From: Brachybacterium sp. EE-P12
GTDB lineage: Bacteria > Actinomycetota > Actinomycetes > Actinomycetales > Dermabacteraceae
Reading direction: 5' to 3'
Assembly (NCBI RefSeq): GCF_003711805.1
Contig: NZ_QXCP01000002.1
Coordinates: forward strand, 30,376-94,375
DNA length: 64,000 bases
Notes under the pieces: generated by a model
What the model was told of the DNA's origin: nothing
What the model saw: the letters and a program-made list of their open reading frames with translations, nothing else
The model's database searches: none
Translations under genes and position numbers: made by a program
Part shown: piece by piece, positions 41,876-51,466 of the stretch
How the letters are laid out: each line of letters begins with the position of its first letter
How positions within the stretch are numbered: the stretch's first letter is position 1

Positions 41876-43611
41876 TGACGACGAGACCCCGCCCCGCCCT
41901 CCGCTCCCTCGGTGCCCTCGCCGGCGCCGCCGCCCTCACCGCGGCGCTCGTGCCGCTCGGCGCGGCCCCGGCGATCGCCGACCAGGACCCGTCCGCGCCG
42001 AGCGCACCGATCACTGCCGGCCCCGACCCGGCCGCGGACTCCGGATCCGCCGAGCAGGCCGAGGACGAGGCCTACATCTGGGCGTTCTTCACCGGCGAGG
42101 GGGTGGGCGGGGAGAGGATCAGCCTCGCGGCCTCCCGCGGGAACGACGCCCTGGACTGGAACACGCTCAACGACGGCGAGCCCCTGTTCGACTCCGAGTT
42201 CGGTGAGGAGGGGCTGCGCGACCCGTTCATCCTGCGCTCGCCGGAGGGGGACCGCTTCTACCTCATCGCCACCGACCTGAAGATCGACGGCCGCCCCGGC
42301 GGGTTCACGGGCGCGCAGACCAGCGGCTCCCTGGCCGTGGAGGTGTGGGAGTCCACCGACCTCGTGAACTGGTCCGAGCAGCGCCACGTCGTGGTCAGCG
42401 ACGAGCACGCCGGGAACACCTGGGCGCCCGAGGCCTACTGGGACGAGGAGCGCGGCACGTACGTCATGTACTGGGCCTCGAACCTCTACGACACCACCGA
42501 CCCCTCCGAGCGCACCGCCCCCACCTACAACCGGATGATGTACGCGACCACCGACGACTTCGTGACCTTCTCCGAGCCGCAGGTGTGGATCGACGTGGAC
42601 CGCCGCGGCCAGGCCGGCGCCGGCTCGATCGACGTCACCGTCGCCGAGCACGAGGGCGACTACTACCGCGTGTACAAGGACGAGAAGTCCATGACCCTGC
42701 GCCAGGAGCGGTCCTCGGACCTGCTCGCCACCGTCGAGGGCGAGTATCCCTCCACCACGGGGGCCGACGACGAATGGGTCGAGCTCGGCACCGAGATCGG
42801 CTCCGGCCAGCCCAACGGCTACGGCGGCACCTTCACCGAGAGCGAGGGCCCCTCGCTGTTCCCCGCGAACGAGGGCGACGTGAACGGGTACGAGCACTAC
42901 CTCTTCGCCGACCAGCCGGACTACCACGGCGGCCCGAACCACTACGTCCCGATGGCCACAGACGACCTCGCCGACGCCTCCTCCTGGGAGGTGATCGGCG
43001 AGCAGATGCCCGCGTCGCAGTTCCCGCAGAACAGCGATGGCGGCCGGCCGCGGCACGGCACGATCGTGCCGGTCACGCGCGAGCAGTACGAGGGCGTGCT
43101 CGAGGCGTACGCGCCGGATCTCGCCGTCCGCTCCGTCGAGGCGATCGAGGTGAGCACCCCGGCGGGCACGGCCCCGCAGCTGCCGGCGACCGCCCACCTG
43201 GTCAAGGCCGACGACAGCACCGAGGACGCCCCGGTGGAGTGGGAGGACGTCCCGGCGGAGCGGTACGCGCATCCCGGCACGTTCACCGTCGCCGGCACCG
43301 CGCAGGACGACTCCCGCCACCCCGTCGAGGCGACCGTGACGGTCACCGCGCAGCAGGCCGCCCTCACGGCCACCACCCGCTGCACGGCCGGGAAGAACGT
43401 GCTGGTCACCACCGTCACCAACCCGGGCAGCGAGACCGTCACCGCCGAGGTCGCCACCGTCTACGGCACCCGGGAGATCACGCTCGACGCAGGTGCCCGC
43501 GCCTCGCAGTCCTTCACCACCCGGCAGGCACAGCTCCCGGCCGGTGAGGCCGCCCTCCGCCTCGACGGCGAGGAGACCGTCGCGGCCTATCCCGCGGCGA
43601 GCTGCGGCTGA
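41872..43611 (+). CDS. Secreted GH43-type glycosidase with C-terminal module
   Basis: A 579-residue secreted enzyme. Signal peptide 1-36; GH43 five-bladed propeller roughly 65-420 with LRDPFILRSPEGDRF (general base Asp ~117), LAVEVWESTDLVNWSEQ and NTWAPEAYWDEERGTYVMYW. An Ig-like stretch follows (~430-500), then a terminal ~80-residue module (TTRCTAGKNVLVTTVTNPGS to YPAASCG). GH43 members act mostly on alpha-L-arabinofuranosides or beta-xylosides; arabinan or arabinogalactan is likely from the context. No LPxTG or membrane anchor is seen; the terminal module may attach to the wall. ATG 41872 overlaps the upstream stop. Confidence 0.88.
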   Translation: MMTTRPRPALRSLGALAGAAALTAALVPLGAAPAIADQDPSAPSAPITAGPDPAADSGSAEQAEDEAYIWAFFTGEGVGGERISLAASRGNDALDWNTLNDGEPLFDSEFGEEGLRDPFILRSPEGDRFYLIATDLKIDGRPGGFTGAQTSGSLAVEVWESTDLVNWSEQRHVVVSDEHAGNTWAPEAYWDEERGTYVMYWASNLYDTTDPSERTAPTYNRMMYATTDDFVTFSEPQVWIDVDRRGQAGAGSIDVTVAEHEGDYYRVYKDEKSMTLRQERSSDLLATVEGEYPSTTGADDEWVELGTEIGSGQPNGYGGTFTESEGPSLFPANEGDVNGYEHYLFADQPDYHGGPNHYVPMATDDLADASSWEVIGEQMPASQFPQNSDGGRPRHGTIVPVTREQYEGVLEAYAPDLAVRSVEAIEVSTPAGTAPQLPATAHLVKADDSTEDAPVEWEDVPAERYAHPGTFTVAGTAQDDSRHPVEATVTVTAQQAALTATTRCTAGKNVLVTTVTNPGSETVTAEVATVYGTREITLDAGARASQSFTTRQAQLPAGEAALRLDGEETVAAYPAASCG

Positions 43612-43695
43612 GAGCGGGCACCGCCCGCCTCCCGCCCCGCATCCCACCCCGTCCCGCAGCACATCCGCCGACAGCGACGAAGGAGTACGCACCCC

Positions 43696-46600
43696 ATGAG
43701 AACGAGGACACCCCGTGACCGCAGCCTCGGCCGGCTGCGCCGAGGCGCCGTCGGCGCGCTCGCCGCGGCGCTGGTCGTGCCGCTGGCCGCGCCGGCCGTG
43801 GCGGAGCCGAGCGAGGACCCCGTGGTCGAGTACGAGTTCACCCAGACCTCCGGGGACACCGTGCCCGAGACGGGCGGCGGCGAGCCCGCGATCGTGCAGA
43901 ACCCCCGGGACGAAGCCTGGACCGGGACTTCCCTGCGCCTGAGCGGCGGCGACCCGGACACCGGCACCTGGGTGCGCCTGCCCGACGACCTGCTCACCGA
44001 GGCGAGCTCCGCGACGATCACCACCGAGGTGAAGATCGACGAGGAGATGAGGCAGGAGTACAACTTCCTGTGGAACATCGGGGCGGAGGGCGACACCACG
44101 AACTACTTCTTCAGCTCGGTCAAGGACGCCCCGCGCACCGCGATCACCACCGGCTCCAACGCCGGCGAGCGCAGCGCGCAGGCGGACGCGAACCTCCAGG
44201 CCGATCGCTGGTACTCCCTGACCAGCGTGCTCGACGGCGAGGCGGACACCCTCTCGTTCTACGTCGACGGCGACCTGGTTGGCAGCACCGGCACCGAGCT
44301 GGAGCCCTCCTCGATCACCGAGCAGACGATGAACACGATCGGGCGCTCCCCGTGGCCCGATGCGCTGTTCGCGGGCGAGGTCTCCGCCTTCCGCGTCCAC
44401 GACCGCGCTCTGGACGCCGAGGAGGTCGCCGCCGCCAGCACCGAGGACGCCGCCGACCACCACGACGAGATCCTCGCCCGCACCCAGGAGCTGCTCGAGA
44501 GCCTCGACCCCCTGCCCGAGCGGATCGAGGACGACTATCTCGCGCTGCCCACGGCCGGCGGCGAGATCACCTGGAGCAGCAGCGATCCCTCCGTGATCGC
44601 CGAGGACGGACGGGTCACGCAGCCCGAGCAGGGCGCGGAGCCGATCGAGGTCACGCTCACCGCGACCGCCGGCATGCGCGGCATCTCCTCCACGCGCGAG
44701 CAGGTCGTCACCGTCGTCCCCTCGAGCGCCACCGCCGAGGAACGCGCCCGGGCCGCCGCCGCCCAGTACGTCCTCCCGCCCCTCCTCGCCGACGGCGCCG
44801 CCCTGCCGGACGCCCCGGAGGGCGTGACCGCGACCCCCGTCGACGCCACCGGCGCGAGACTGGACGGCGACCGGATCCACCTCGAGGGGGACGACCGCGC
44901 GGAGGCCGCCGTCACCGTCGAGATCGCCCGCGAGAGCGCGCCCGAGGCGACCGTGACGAAGACCTTCGACCTCACGCTGCTGCCGCAGGACGAGGCGGCG
45001 ACGCTGGCCGCCTACCACCGCGCCCCCACCTCCGAGCAGGAGGCCAACAACGCCGACATCGCCTACAGCATGCACCTCGCCCTCGCGGGCCAGGACGGCT
45101 GGGAGCCGCTGAACGAGAACTACGGCATCTACTTCCCGGAGACCGCCGGACCCCATCCGGACCTGGGCCCCTCCTCCGAGCTCATCCGCAGCCTCCGGGA
45201 CCCGGCTGTGTTCGCGATGCCGGAGGGCGGGTACGGCATCGTCGCGACCCGGCTCGCGCGCGGCGGCGGCCCGGACGGCACCCAGAGCGATTCCGTGCTC
45301 GTGGCCACCTCCCCGGACCTGCGCACCTACGAGGAGATCGGACTACTCGAGCTCGACGAGGCCGGGGGCGTGAACCAGCCCGCCGCGGTCTACGACTCCG
45401 CCGCGGAGACCTACCGTCTCTCATGGACCACCGACGCGGGCGCCGTGCGCCACCAGTCGTTCACCGACCTCGTCGCCGCCGTGGAGCAGGGCGAGCAGGG
45501 CAGCGCCGCGTCCGGTGCGGTGACCGGCACCGTCACCGGCTCCGGCGAGGGCATCGACGACTTCGGCGCCGGGGTCGAGCTGACCGTCCCGCAGGAGGAC
45601 GCGGATGCGCTGCTGCAGCGCTTCGGCCGCATCGCCCACACCGGGTTCGCGGATCTCGAGGACGTCTCGGTGCCCGCCGGGGGCGAGATCGACGCCGCGG
45701 AGCTGCCGGGCAGCGCCGTGCTCGAGTACTCGGACGGCTCGACGCGTGAGCTGCCGCTGGCGGACTGGGATCTGAGCGGGGTCGACCTGACCACCCCCGG
45801 CCGCTACACCGCCGAGACCACGGTGAAGCGCGACGAGTACCCGACCCCCTTCGCGGACGAGCGGGCCGACCCGTCGGCCTACAGGTACGAGCACGACGGC
45901 GAGGCCACGTACCTGATGATCGCCACCAACGACCCGGATCTCGACAACGTGGACCAGCAGGGGCACGCGTTCATGCCGCTGCGCGCCGCGGACACGCTCG
46001 CCGGACTGGCCGATGCGGCCGATCCCGAGGAGGTCCACCTGCTCGAGCGCGGCGACGTGGACGCGCACGGCGAGACCATGACGGGCTGCTTCTGGGCGCC
46101 CGAGCTGCACGAGATCGACGGGCGCCTGTCCATCCTGTTCATGCCCTGCTACGGCGACTCGCCGGACTACATGAACGGCCGTGCCTCGATCATGCAGCTG
46201 GAGCAGGACGCGGACGGTCACGACCTGGACCCGATGGATCCCGCCAGCTGGTCGGCGCCCCGGCACGTCACCCGCGCCGACGGCTCCGCGCTCAACGCCC
46301 TCAACGGCGTCTCGCTGGACATGACCTACTTCGAGGACGCCGACGGACAGGCGTACTACGCCTGGCAGCAGGTGTGCGCGACCTGGATCGCGACCGTCGA
46401 TCCCCGGCAGCCGGATCGCCTGACCGGCGAACCGGTGCGGATCATCGACCCGGGGTACGCCTGGGACAACGTCTGCGCCGAGGGCCCGAACGTGCTGCCC
46501 CACGACGGGAAGCTGCTGATGCTCTATTCCGGCTCGAGCGTGGGCGATACGTACACGACCGGGCTCGCCACGGCCGAGGCCTCCGGGACCGACCTCACGG

Positions 46601-47142
46601 ACCCCGCCTCGTGGACCACGCTCAACCACCCGCTGCAGAAGTCGGGCCTCTACGACGGGCAGTGGCAGCTGGGCACCGGCCACGGCATGTGGTCCGAGGA
46701 CGAGCACGGCAACCTGCTCTACGTCTTCCACGCCCGCACCGACCACGACGGGCTGACCGGTCGCGACATGTTCGTGCGCCGGGTGCACTTCGACGCGGAG
46801 GGCATGCCCGTGCTCGACATGGAGCCGGACGAGGAGGTCACCGAGGAGACGGTGCGGCTGACCATCGAGGTTACCGAGGCGGAGGCGGTCTCCGTCGAGG
46901 CCACCACCCGATGCGTCGCCGGCACGGCGGTGCTCGCCGCCACGGTGACCAACCCCGGCGACGAGGCGGTCGAGGCAGCGGTGACCACCCCGTTCGGCGA
47001 GCGGACCGTCGAGGTCGCCGCAGGCGGTGCGGAGAGCTCGACGTTCTCCTCCCGCTCGGCCGAGATCGACGCCGGGACGGTGAGCGTCCGCACCGGAGAC
47101 GACGAGGCCACGGCCACCTACGCGGCGGCGAGCTGCCGCTGA
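43696..47142 (+). CDS. Large secreted GH43-type enzyme with LamG and Ig-like domains
   Basis: A 1148-residue exported protein. Signal peptide 1-36; LamG/concanavalin-like domain ~37-250 (VEYEFTQTSGD to FAGEVSAFRVHDRAL); Ig-like segments ~255-440 (ITWSSSDPSVIAEDGRVTQP). A first GH43-like propeller part lies at ~450-600 (SLRDPAVFAMPEGGYGIVAT). A linker and a second GH43-like part follow at ~715-1060 (FWAPELHEIDGRLSILFMPC, NGVSLDMTYFEDADGQAYYA, CAEGPNVLPHDGKLLMLYS), and the shared terminal module is at ~1067-1148. It probably binds and trims arabinan-type polymers outside the cell. It follows the previous GH43 gene by 84 bases with GAAGGAG upstream. Whether both propeller parts are catalytic or one split propeller is present is uncertain. 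Confidence 0.85.
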   Translation: MRTRTPRDRSLGRLRRGAVGALAAALVVPLAAPAVAEPSEDPVVEYEFTQTSGDTVPETGGGEPAIVQNPRDEAWTGTSLRLSGGDPDTGTWVRLPDDLLTEASSATITTEVKIDEEMRQEYNFLWNIGAEGDTTNYFFSSVKDAPRTAITTGSNAGERSAQADANLQADRWYSLTSVLDGEADTLSFYVDGDLVGSTGTELEPSSITEQTMNTIGRSPWPDALFAGEVSAFRVHDRALDAEEVAAASTEDAADHHDEILARTQELLESLDPLPERIEDDYLALPTAGGEITWSSSDPSVIAEDGRVTQPEQGAEPIEVTLTATAGMRGISSTREQVVTVVPSSATAEERARAAAAQYVLPPLLADGAALPDAPEGVTATPVDATGARLDGDRIHLEGDDRAEAAVTVEIARESAPEATVTKTFDLTLLPQDEAATLAAYHRAPTSEQEANNADIAYSMHLALAGQDGWEPLNENYGIYFPETAGPHPDLGPSSELIRSLRDPAVFAMPEGGYGIVATRLARGGGPDGTQSDSVLVATSPDLRTYEEIGLLELDEAGGVNQPAAVYDSAAETYRLSWTTDAGAVRHQSFTDLVAAVEQGEQGSAASGAVTGTVTGSGEGIDDFGAGVELTVPQEDADALLQRFGRIAHTGFADLEDVSVPAGGEIDAAELPGSAVLEYSDGSTRELPLADWDLSGVDLTTPGRYTAETTVKRDEYPTPFADERADPSAYRYEHDGEATYLMIATNDPDLDNVDQQGHAFMPLRAADTLAGLADAADPEEVHLLERGDVDAHGETMTGCFWAPELHEIDGRLSILFMPCYGDSPDYMNGRASIMQLEQDADGHDLDPMDPASWSAPRHVTRADGSALNALNGVSLDMTYFEDADGQAYYAWQQVCATWIATVDPRQPDRLTGEPVRIIDPGYAWDNVCAEGPNVLPHDGKLLMLYSGSSVGDTYTTGLATAEASGTDLTDPASWTTLNHPLQKSGLYDGQWQLGTGHGMWSEDEHGNLLYVFHARTDHDGLTGRDMFVRRVHFDAEGMPVLDMEPDEEVTEETVRLTIEVTEAEAVSVEATTRCVAGTAVLAATVTNPGDEAVEAAVTTPFGERTVEVAAGGAESSTFSSRSAEIDAGTVSVRTGDDEATATYAAASCR

Positions 47143-47215
47143 TCCTGGCGGGCTGCGCGGTGCACGACGCCGCGCAGCCCGCCCCCGACGACGCACGACA
47201 CAGGAGACGACCGAC

Positions 47216-49366
47216 GTGACCTCCCGCTCCATCCCGGGCGCGCCCAGCGCTCCGCGGCCGCGCCCGCGGGGCGTGCGCCTCGGCGCGACCGTGCTCGCCT
47301 GCGCGCTCGCCGTGATCCCGAGCCTGACCATGCCGGCGGCGCACGCCGACGACGTGCCGCAGCCCAGCGCCCACTACGACATGTCCCACCGCGGCGACAC
47401 GCTGCTGGACGTCTCCGGCAGCGGGCACGACGCGCGCATCACCGGTGCGCAGGAGACGAGCTTCGTCGCCGCCCCCTCTCCCTCCTCCGACCTCGACGCG
47501 ATCGAGCTGCCCGGCAGGACCTCCGAGAACCTGCCCCTGGTGGCCGAGGGGACGGTCGAGGGCGCGCAGATCGTCTGGGAGTCCTCGGACCCGGCCGTCA
47601 TCACGCCGACCGACCCCGATCATGCGGCCCCGGAGGTCGGCATGGACGATCCCTTCGCCGGTGCCGGGGTCCTCACCCGGCCCGCATACGGGCAGGGGGA
47701 CGCCGAGGTGACCCTCACCGCCACCGCGTCCCTGGGCGAGCGGACCGAGACCCGGGAGTACGCCGTGACGGTGGCGGAGATGCCGCGCACAGCACCGGAC
47801 GCCGGCTACGCCGCGGCGTACTTCCGCTCCGATGACGACGAGCGGATCTACGCCGCCGCCACCACCGAGAACGACGTCTTCACCTTCGAGGAGGTCAACG
47901 GAGGCGCCCCGGTGGTCTCCAACGAGGCCGACACGACCGGCCACCGCGACCCGTACATCCTGCGCTCCCACGACGGCGACAGGTACTACATGATCGCCAC
48001 CGATCTGTGCATCGGATGCGGCACCAGCTGGGGCGAGGCGCAGAGCAACGGCAGCCTCAAGGTGAACGTGTGGGAATCGACCGACATGGTCCATTGGGAG
48101 CGCACCAACGGCGACGAGAACGGCGCCATCCCCGTCAACCAGCCCGAGGCCGGGATGACCTGGGCCCCGGAGGCGTACTGGGACGACGACCTGCAGTCCT
48201 ACGTGCTGTTCTTCGCCTCCCGCCTCTACGACGACGCGGACCACACCAGCGGTGACGGCCACGCCCAGATGTTCGCGGTGCTCACGCGCGACTTCACCAC
48301 GTTCACCTCGCCTCCCTCCTCGTGGCAGAACACCGGTCACGCCCGGATCGACTCGACCGTGCAGAAGATCGGCGAGCACTACTACCGGTTCACGAAGAAC
48401 GAGGCGGGAGACGCGGCCGACGGACTCGAGCTCGGCAAGGACATCTTCCTCGAGCGCTCGAGGGTGCTCACCGCCCCCACCTCCGCCTCGGACTGGGACG
48501 CGGACCCGCAGACCAGCTGGCAGCTGGTGGACACCGCGATGACCACGCCGGTCACCGGCCACGCCGGGGAGGGCCCCCAGATCCTCGCGCTCAACGAGGG
48601 CGATCCGCACAACACCCCGGACGGCGACGGCTACGTGCTCCTGGTGGACAACTACTCCGCCGGCGGGTACCGCGCCTTCGTCACGACCGGGGAGGAGATC
48701 GCAGCGAGCCGCCAGGACCATCGCCTCTCCCAGCAGGACGGCTGGGAGCCGCGCACCGACGGTCTCCCCGAGAGCCCGCGGCACGGCGCGTTCGTGAGCG
48801 CGCCCCAGCAGGTGCTCGACGCGATGCACGGCTGGCAGGAGGTCGAGGCGGTCCCCTCGACCACGGAGCTCGCCGTGGAGTCCGGCACCGCCACGGCGAC
48901 GGTCACGGCCGAGGACGGAGGCGATGTGGCGGGCTCCGTGGTGTTCTCCGCCGAGGGGTGGAGCCGGACCGCGCAGCTCGCGGGCGGAACCGCATCGGTG
49001 ACGGTCCCCGAGGGCGTGGGCGCGCTCACGGCGAGCTACGAGGGCTACCGCGACGAGCTCGTCGAGCCCTCGCAGTCCGAGCCCGTGGACGTCGGCGACG
49101 GCCCGGCGATCACGGCGAGCGCGGCCGCTCGCTGCGTGGCCGGCACCGTGATGCTCGCGGTCACGGTCGCGAACCGCTCCGAGGAGCCGGTGACGGCCTC
49201 GATCACGACGTCGTTCGGGCAGAAGCCGGAGATGACCCTGCAGCCCGGCAGGAGCACCACGGCGACCTTCTCGACGCGCACGGCCGAGACCGCCGCGGGC
49301 GACGTGCGAGTCAGCACCGAGGGAGAGGAGACCATCGCCTCCTACCCCGCGGCCTCCTGCGGCTGA
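47216..49366 (+). CDS. Secreted GH43-type glycosidase with reduced N-terminal LamG
   Basis: A 716-residue exported enzyme from GTG 47216 (AGGAGACGACCGAC upstream). After the signal peptide, PSAHYDMSHRGDTLLDVSGS is the opening strand pair of a LamG domain, but it breaks off after about 40 residues and runs into an Ig-like unit (VWESSDPAVITPTD). The GH43 propeller spans ~200-560: HRDPYILRSHDGDRYYMIAT (Asp ~244), VNVWESTDMVHWERTNG and MTWAPEAYWDDDLQSYVLFF. A second Ig-like segment and the terminal module (ARCVAGTVMLAVTVANRSEE to YPAASCG) follow. Likely an alpha-L-arabinofuranosidase or related enzyme acting on the same polymer as its two neighbours. Confidence 0.87.
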   Translation: MTSRSIPGAPSAPRPRPRGVRLGATVLACALAVIPSLTMPAAHADDVPQPSAHYDMSHRGDTLLDVSGSGHDARITGAQETSFVAAPSPSSDLDAIELPGRTSENLPLVAEGTVEGAQIVWESSDPAVITPTDPDHAAPEVGMDDPFAGAGVLTRPAYGQGDAEVTLTATASLGERTETREYAVTVAEMPRTAPDAGYAAAYFRSDDDERIYAAATTENDVFTFEEVNGGAPVVSNEADTTGHRDPYILRSHDGDRYYMIATDLCIGCGTSWGEAQSNGSLKVNVWESTDMVHWERTNGDENGAIPVNQPEAGMTWAPEAYWDDDLQSYVLFFASRLYDDADHTSGDGHAQMFAVLTRDFTTFTSPPSSWQNTGHARIDSTVQKIGEHYYRFTKNEAGDAADGLELGKDIFLERSRVLTAPTSASDWDADPQTSWQLVDTAMTTPVTGHAGEGPQILALNEGDPHNTPDGDGYVLLVDNYSAGGYRAFVTTGEEIAASRQDHRLSQQDGWEPRTDGLPESPRHGAFVSAPQQVLDAMHGWQEVEAVPSTTELAVESGTATATVTAEDGGDVAGSVVFSAEGWSRTAQLAGGTASVTVPEGVGALTASYEGYRDELVEPSQSEPVDVGDGPAITASAAARCVAGTVMLAVTVANRSEEPVTASITTSFGQKPEMTLQPGRSTTATFSTRTAETAAGDVRVSTEGEETIASYPAASCG

Positions 49367-49489
49367 GGCCGCTGGGACGCCTCGGCAGGCCTCGCCGGCT
49401 GAGGGGTCCCACACGTCCTGCACCTGCCTGCGCAGGTGGTGACCACGGGCGAGATGCGGGGCGCGGACCGCGCATGCTATGTATCGATC

Positions 49490-50074
49490 ATGCTCACCTC
49501 ACGTCCCCTGCGCACCGCCGCCGCCGTCACCGCCCTCGTCCTCTCCCTCGCCGCCTGTGGCGCCGCGCAGGACGAGAGCCCGACGGCGACCTCCGACGGC
49601 GGGGGCGTCGAGGCCACCGAGCCCGCGCAGCAGGCCCCGGCGGCGTCGGACGCGGGCGGCGCCGAGGACGGCAGCAGCGACTCCGAGGATGCGGACGCCC
49701 CCGAGGACACCGCCCCCGAGGAGGACTCGGCGGCGGGCGACGGCGACAGCACCGCCGGCCAGGAGACCGGCACCCTGACGATCACGCTGAACGGGGAGGA
49801 GACCTCCTTCACCCCGGAGATCGTGCGCTGCGAGGGTGAGCCCGGCACCCTCCGCAACGCAGTGCTGACCATGAAGGGGGACGAGCTCCCGCTGGTCAAG
49901 GTCACCCCCGGTGAGTTCGCCCTGGTGAAGCTCCAGCAGCGCGGCGAGCCCGAGAAGACCTCCGCCCCGCAGGACATCACCGCCGAGGACGGTCGGATCG
50001 TCTTCGACGACGCCACGATCGGCGGCGCCACGGTCGACGGCACGGTGGAGTGCCTGCAGGGCAACCAGAGCTGA
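49490..50074 (+). CDS. Putative lipoprotein of unknown function
   Basis: A 194-residue exported protein. The start ATG 49490 gives MLTSRPLRTAAAVTALVLSL and a lipobox LAACG, so it is lipid-anchored outside the membrane. A long acidic, low-complexity linker (Asp, Glu, Ala, Ser, Gly) leads to a ~95-residue C-terminal domain (GTLTITLNGEETSFTPEIVR, LPLVKVTPGEFALVKLQQRG, DDATIGGATVDGTVECLQGN) with two Cys that may bond. No known family is recognised. It stands between the GH43 operon and the converging ROK regulator. Confidence 0.7.
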   Translation: MLTSRPLRTAAAVTALVLSLAACGAAQDESPTATSDGGGVEATEPAQQAPAASDAGGAEDGSSDSEDADAPEDTAPEEDSAAGDGDSTAGQETGTLTITLNGEETSFTPEIVRCEGEPGTLRNAVLTMKGDELPLVKVTPGEFALVKLQQRGEPEKTSAPQDITAEDGRIVFDDATIGGATVDGTVECLQGNQS

Positions 50075-50123
50075 TCCGGGGCGAGTAGAGCGACGACGGC
50101 GCAGCCGCCCGGAGCCTCGGGGA

Positions 50124-51317
50124 TCACCGGGCCAGGACGGTCTCCACGAGCTCCGTGACGAGCTCCGTGCCGTCCCGCAGCGCGGCCAGCGCCGCACGGC
50201 CGGGGGCCTCGAGGTCCGCGGCCGTGGCCGCGGTGGTGATGTCCAGACGCCTGGTGACCAGGGGCAGCGCCCGCCGGCGCACCTCGGCGCGCACGGCCTC
50301 GCTGAGCACGGCGCCGGTGGTGGCGAGCTCGCCGCCGAGCACGATGACGTCGGGATCGATCACGTTGCACACCATCGCCAGAGCCTTGCCGACGCTCTCC
50401 CCGGCGTCCTCGATGATGGTGGCGCAGGCCTGGGAGCCCTCGGCGATCGCGGTGACCGCCTCGGGCACGCCGGAGTCCTCCCCGAGCACCGCCCGGATCC
50501 GAGCGACGACGGCGTCCAGCCCGGCGTAGTGCGTGAGGCAGCCGCGGTTCCCGCAGTCACACGGCAGCCCCATGGGGTCGATGCTGACGTGCCCCAGCTC
50601 GCCGGCGCCGCCGTGGCTGCCGGGGACGATCACGCCGTCCACCACCTGGCCCATGGTCACGCCCCAGGCCAGGTGCACGTAGACGAGGCTGCGGGGTCCG
50701 GGGTCCCCGAGCGCACGGTATTCGGCGAGGCCGGCGAGGCGGGCGGTGTTCTCCAGGTGCACTCTCGCGGGGGTCCACTGCTCCGCGAGGAGGCGGGGAT
50801 TGACCCCTCGCCAGGGCCCGGCGGCCTGCTGGGTGATGACCTCGCCGCTCTCGCGGTCGCATTGGGTGTTGACCGCCAGGTGCATCTGCACGACCTGGTC
50901 CGCGTCGAGGTCGCAGGAGGCGAGGACCTCCGTGAGCAGCGCGCGACCGATCTCCATCCGCTCGTCCCCGGTCAGGTCGCGGGAGAACTGCTCGGTGCAG
51001 GTCCCGAGCAGGCGGCCGTCGAGGGTGCCGAGGGCGAGGGTCACCGAGGTCATGCGGAACACGGCCGAGGCGAGCACACCGCAGTCCGTGGAGATCCCGA
51101 GCTGCTGCTTGAGCGGCGGCCGGTCCGAGGACCTCGGGGCCGCCGTGCCGTGGTCCAGGGGCAGCAGGACACCGGACTCCGTCAGCTCGGCGACGAGGTT
51201 GGTGACCGTCGTGCGGGAGACGCCGAGCGCCCGGGAGAGGTCGGCGCGGTGCGAGGGGCCGTCGGTGATCAGGTGCCTGATCAGGCGTCGGGCAGTAGCT
51301 CCGGGAATCGTTCTCAC
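50124..51317 (-). CDS. ROK-family transcriptional regulator
   Basis: A 397-residue NagC/XylR-type regulator. Its winged helix-turn-helix is HRADLSRALGVSRTTVTNLV, the ROK domain contains VHLAWGVTMGQVVDGVIVPG, GELGHVSIDPMGLPCDCGNR (Cys-rich zinc-binding loop ending in GCLTHY) and VIDPDVIVLGGELATTG. It probably senses a sugar, often an N-acetylhexosamine derivative. It diverges from a GH20 hexosaminidase gene with 149 bases between the two starts, and is the likely local regulator of that gene and the ABC importer beyond. Confidence 0.9.
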   Translation of the reverse strand: MRTIPGATARRLIRHLITDGPSHRADLSRALGVSRTTVTNLVAELTESGVLLPLDHGTAAPRSSDRPPLKQQLGISTDCGVLASAVFRMTSVTLALGTLDGRLLGTCTEQFSRDLTGDERMEIGRALLTEVLASCDLDADQVVQMHLAVNTQCDRESGEVITQQAAGPWRGVNPRLLAEQWTPARVHLENTARLAGLAEYRALGDPGPRSLVYVHLAWGVTMGQVVDGVIVPGSHGGAGELGHVSIDPMGLPCDCGNRGCLTHYAGLDAVVARIRAVLGEDSGVPEAVTAIAEGSQACATIIEDAGESVGKALAMVCNVIDPDVIVLGGELATTGAVLSEAVRAEVRRRALPLVTRRLDITTAATAADLEAPGRAALAALRDGTELVTELVETVLAR

Positions 51318-51466
51318 CGAACCGATAGTAGTCGCCGGGGGGCGAGAACGGCCCGTTTCCGTGCGAATCCGTCACAGAAGTGACTTGCTGCGTGACGCTC
51401 TGAGATGCAATGCCCGCACATGCCATAATGAGTGTCCCGTTAATGGACGGTATGGGAGACTGGCTG

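Noticed and set aside
41344..45156. A 1270-residue leftward open frame over the GH43 genes
   Set aside because: It is the complement of high-GC coding sequence, very rich in Gly, Val, Arg and His, with no domain. The rightward genes have signal peptides and GH43 motifs.
46871..49423. An 850-residue leftward open frame
   Set aside because: Shadow of the third GH43 gene, with no recognisable domain or ribosome site.
51410..51466. Earlier ATG codons for the GH20 gene
   Set aside because: They lack a spaced ribosome site and lie in the divergent promoter zone. ATG 51467 has GGGAG eight bases upstream.
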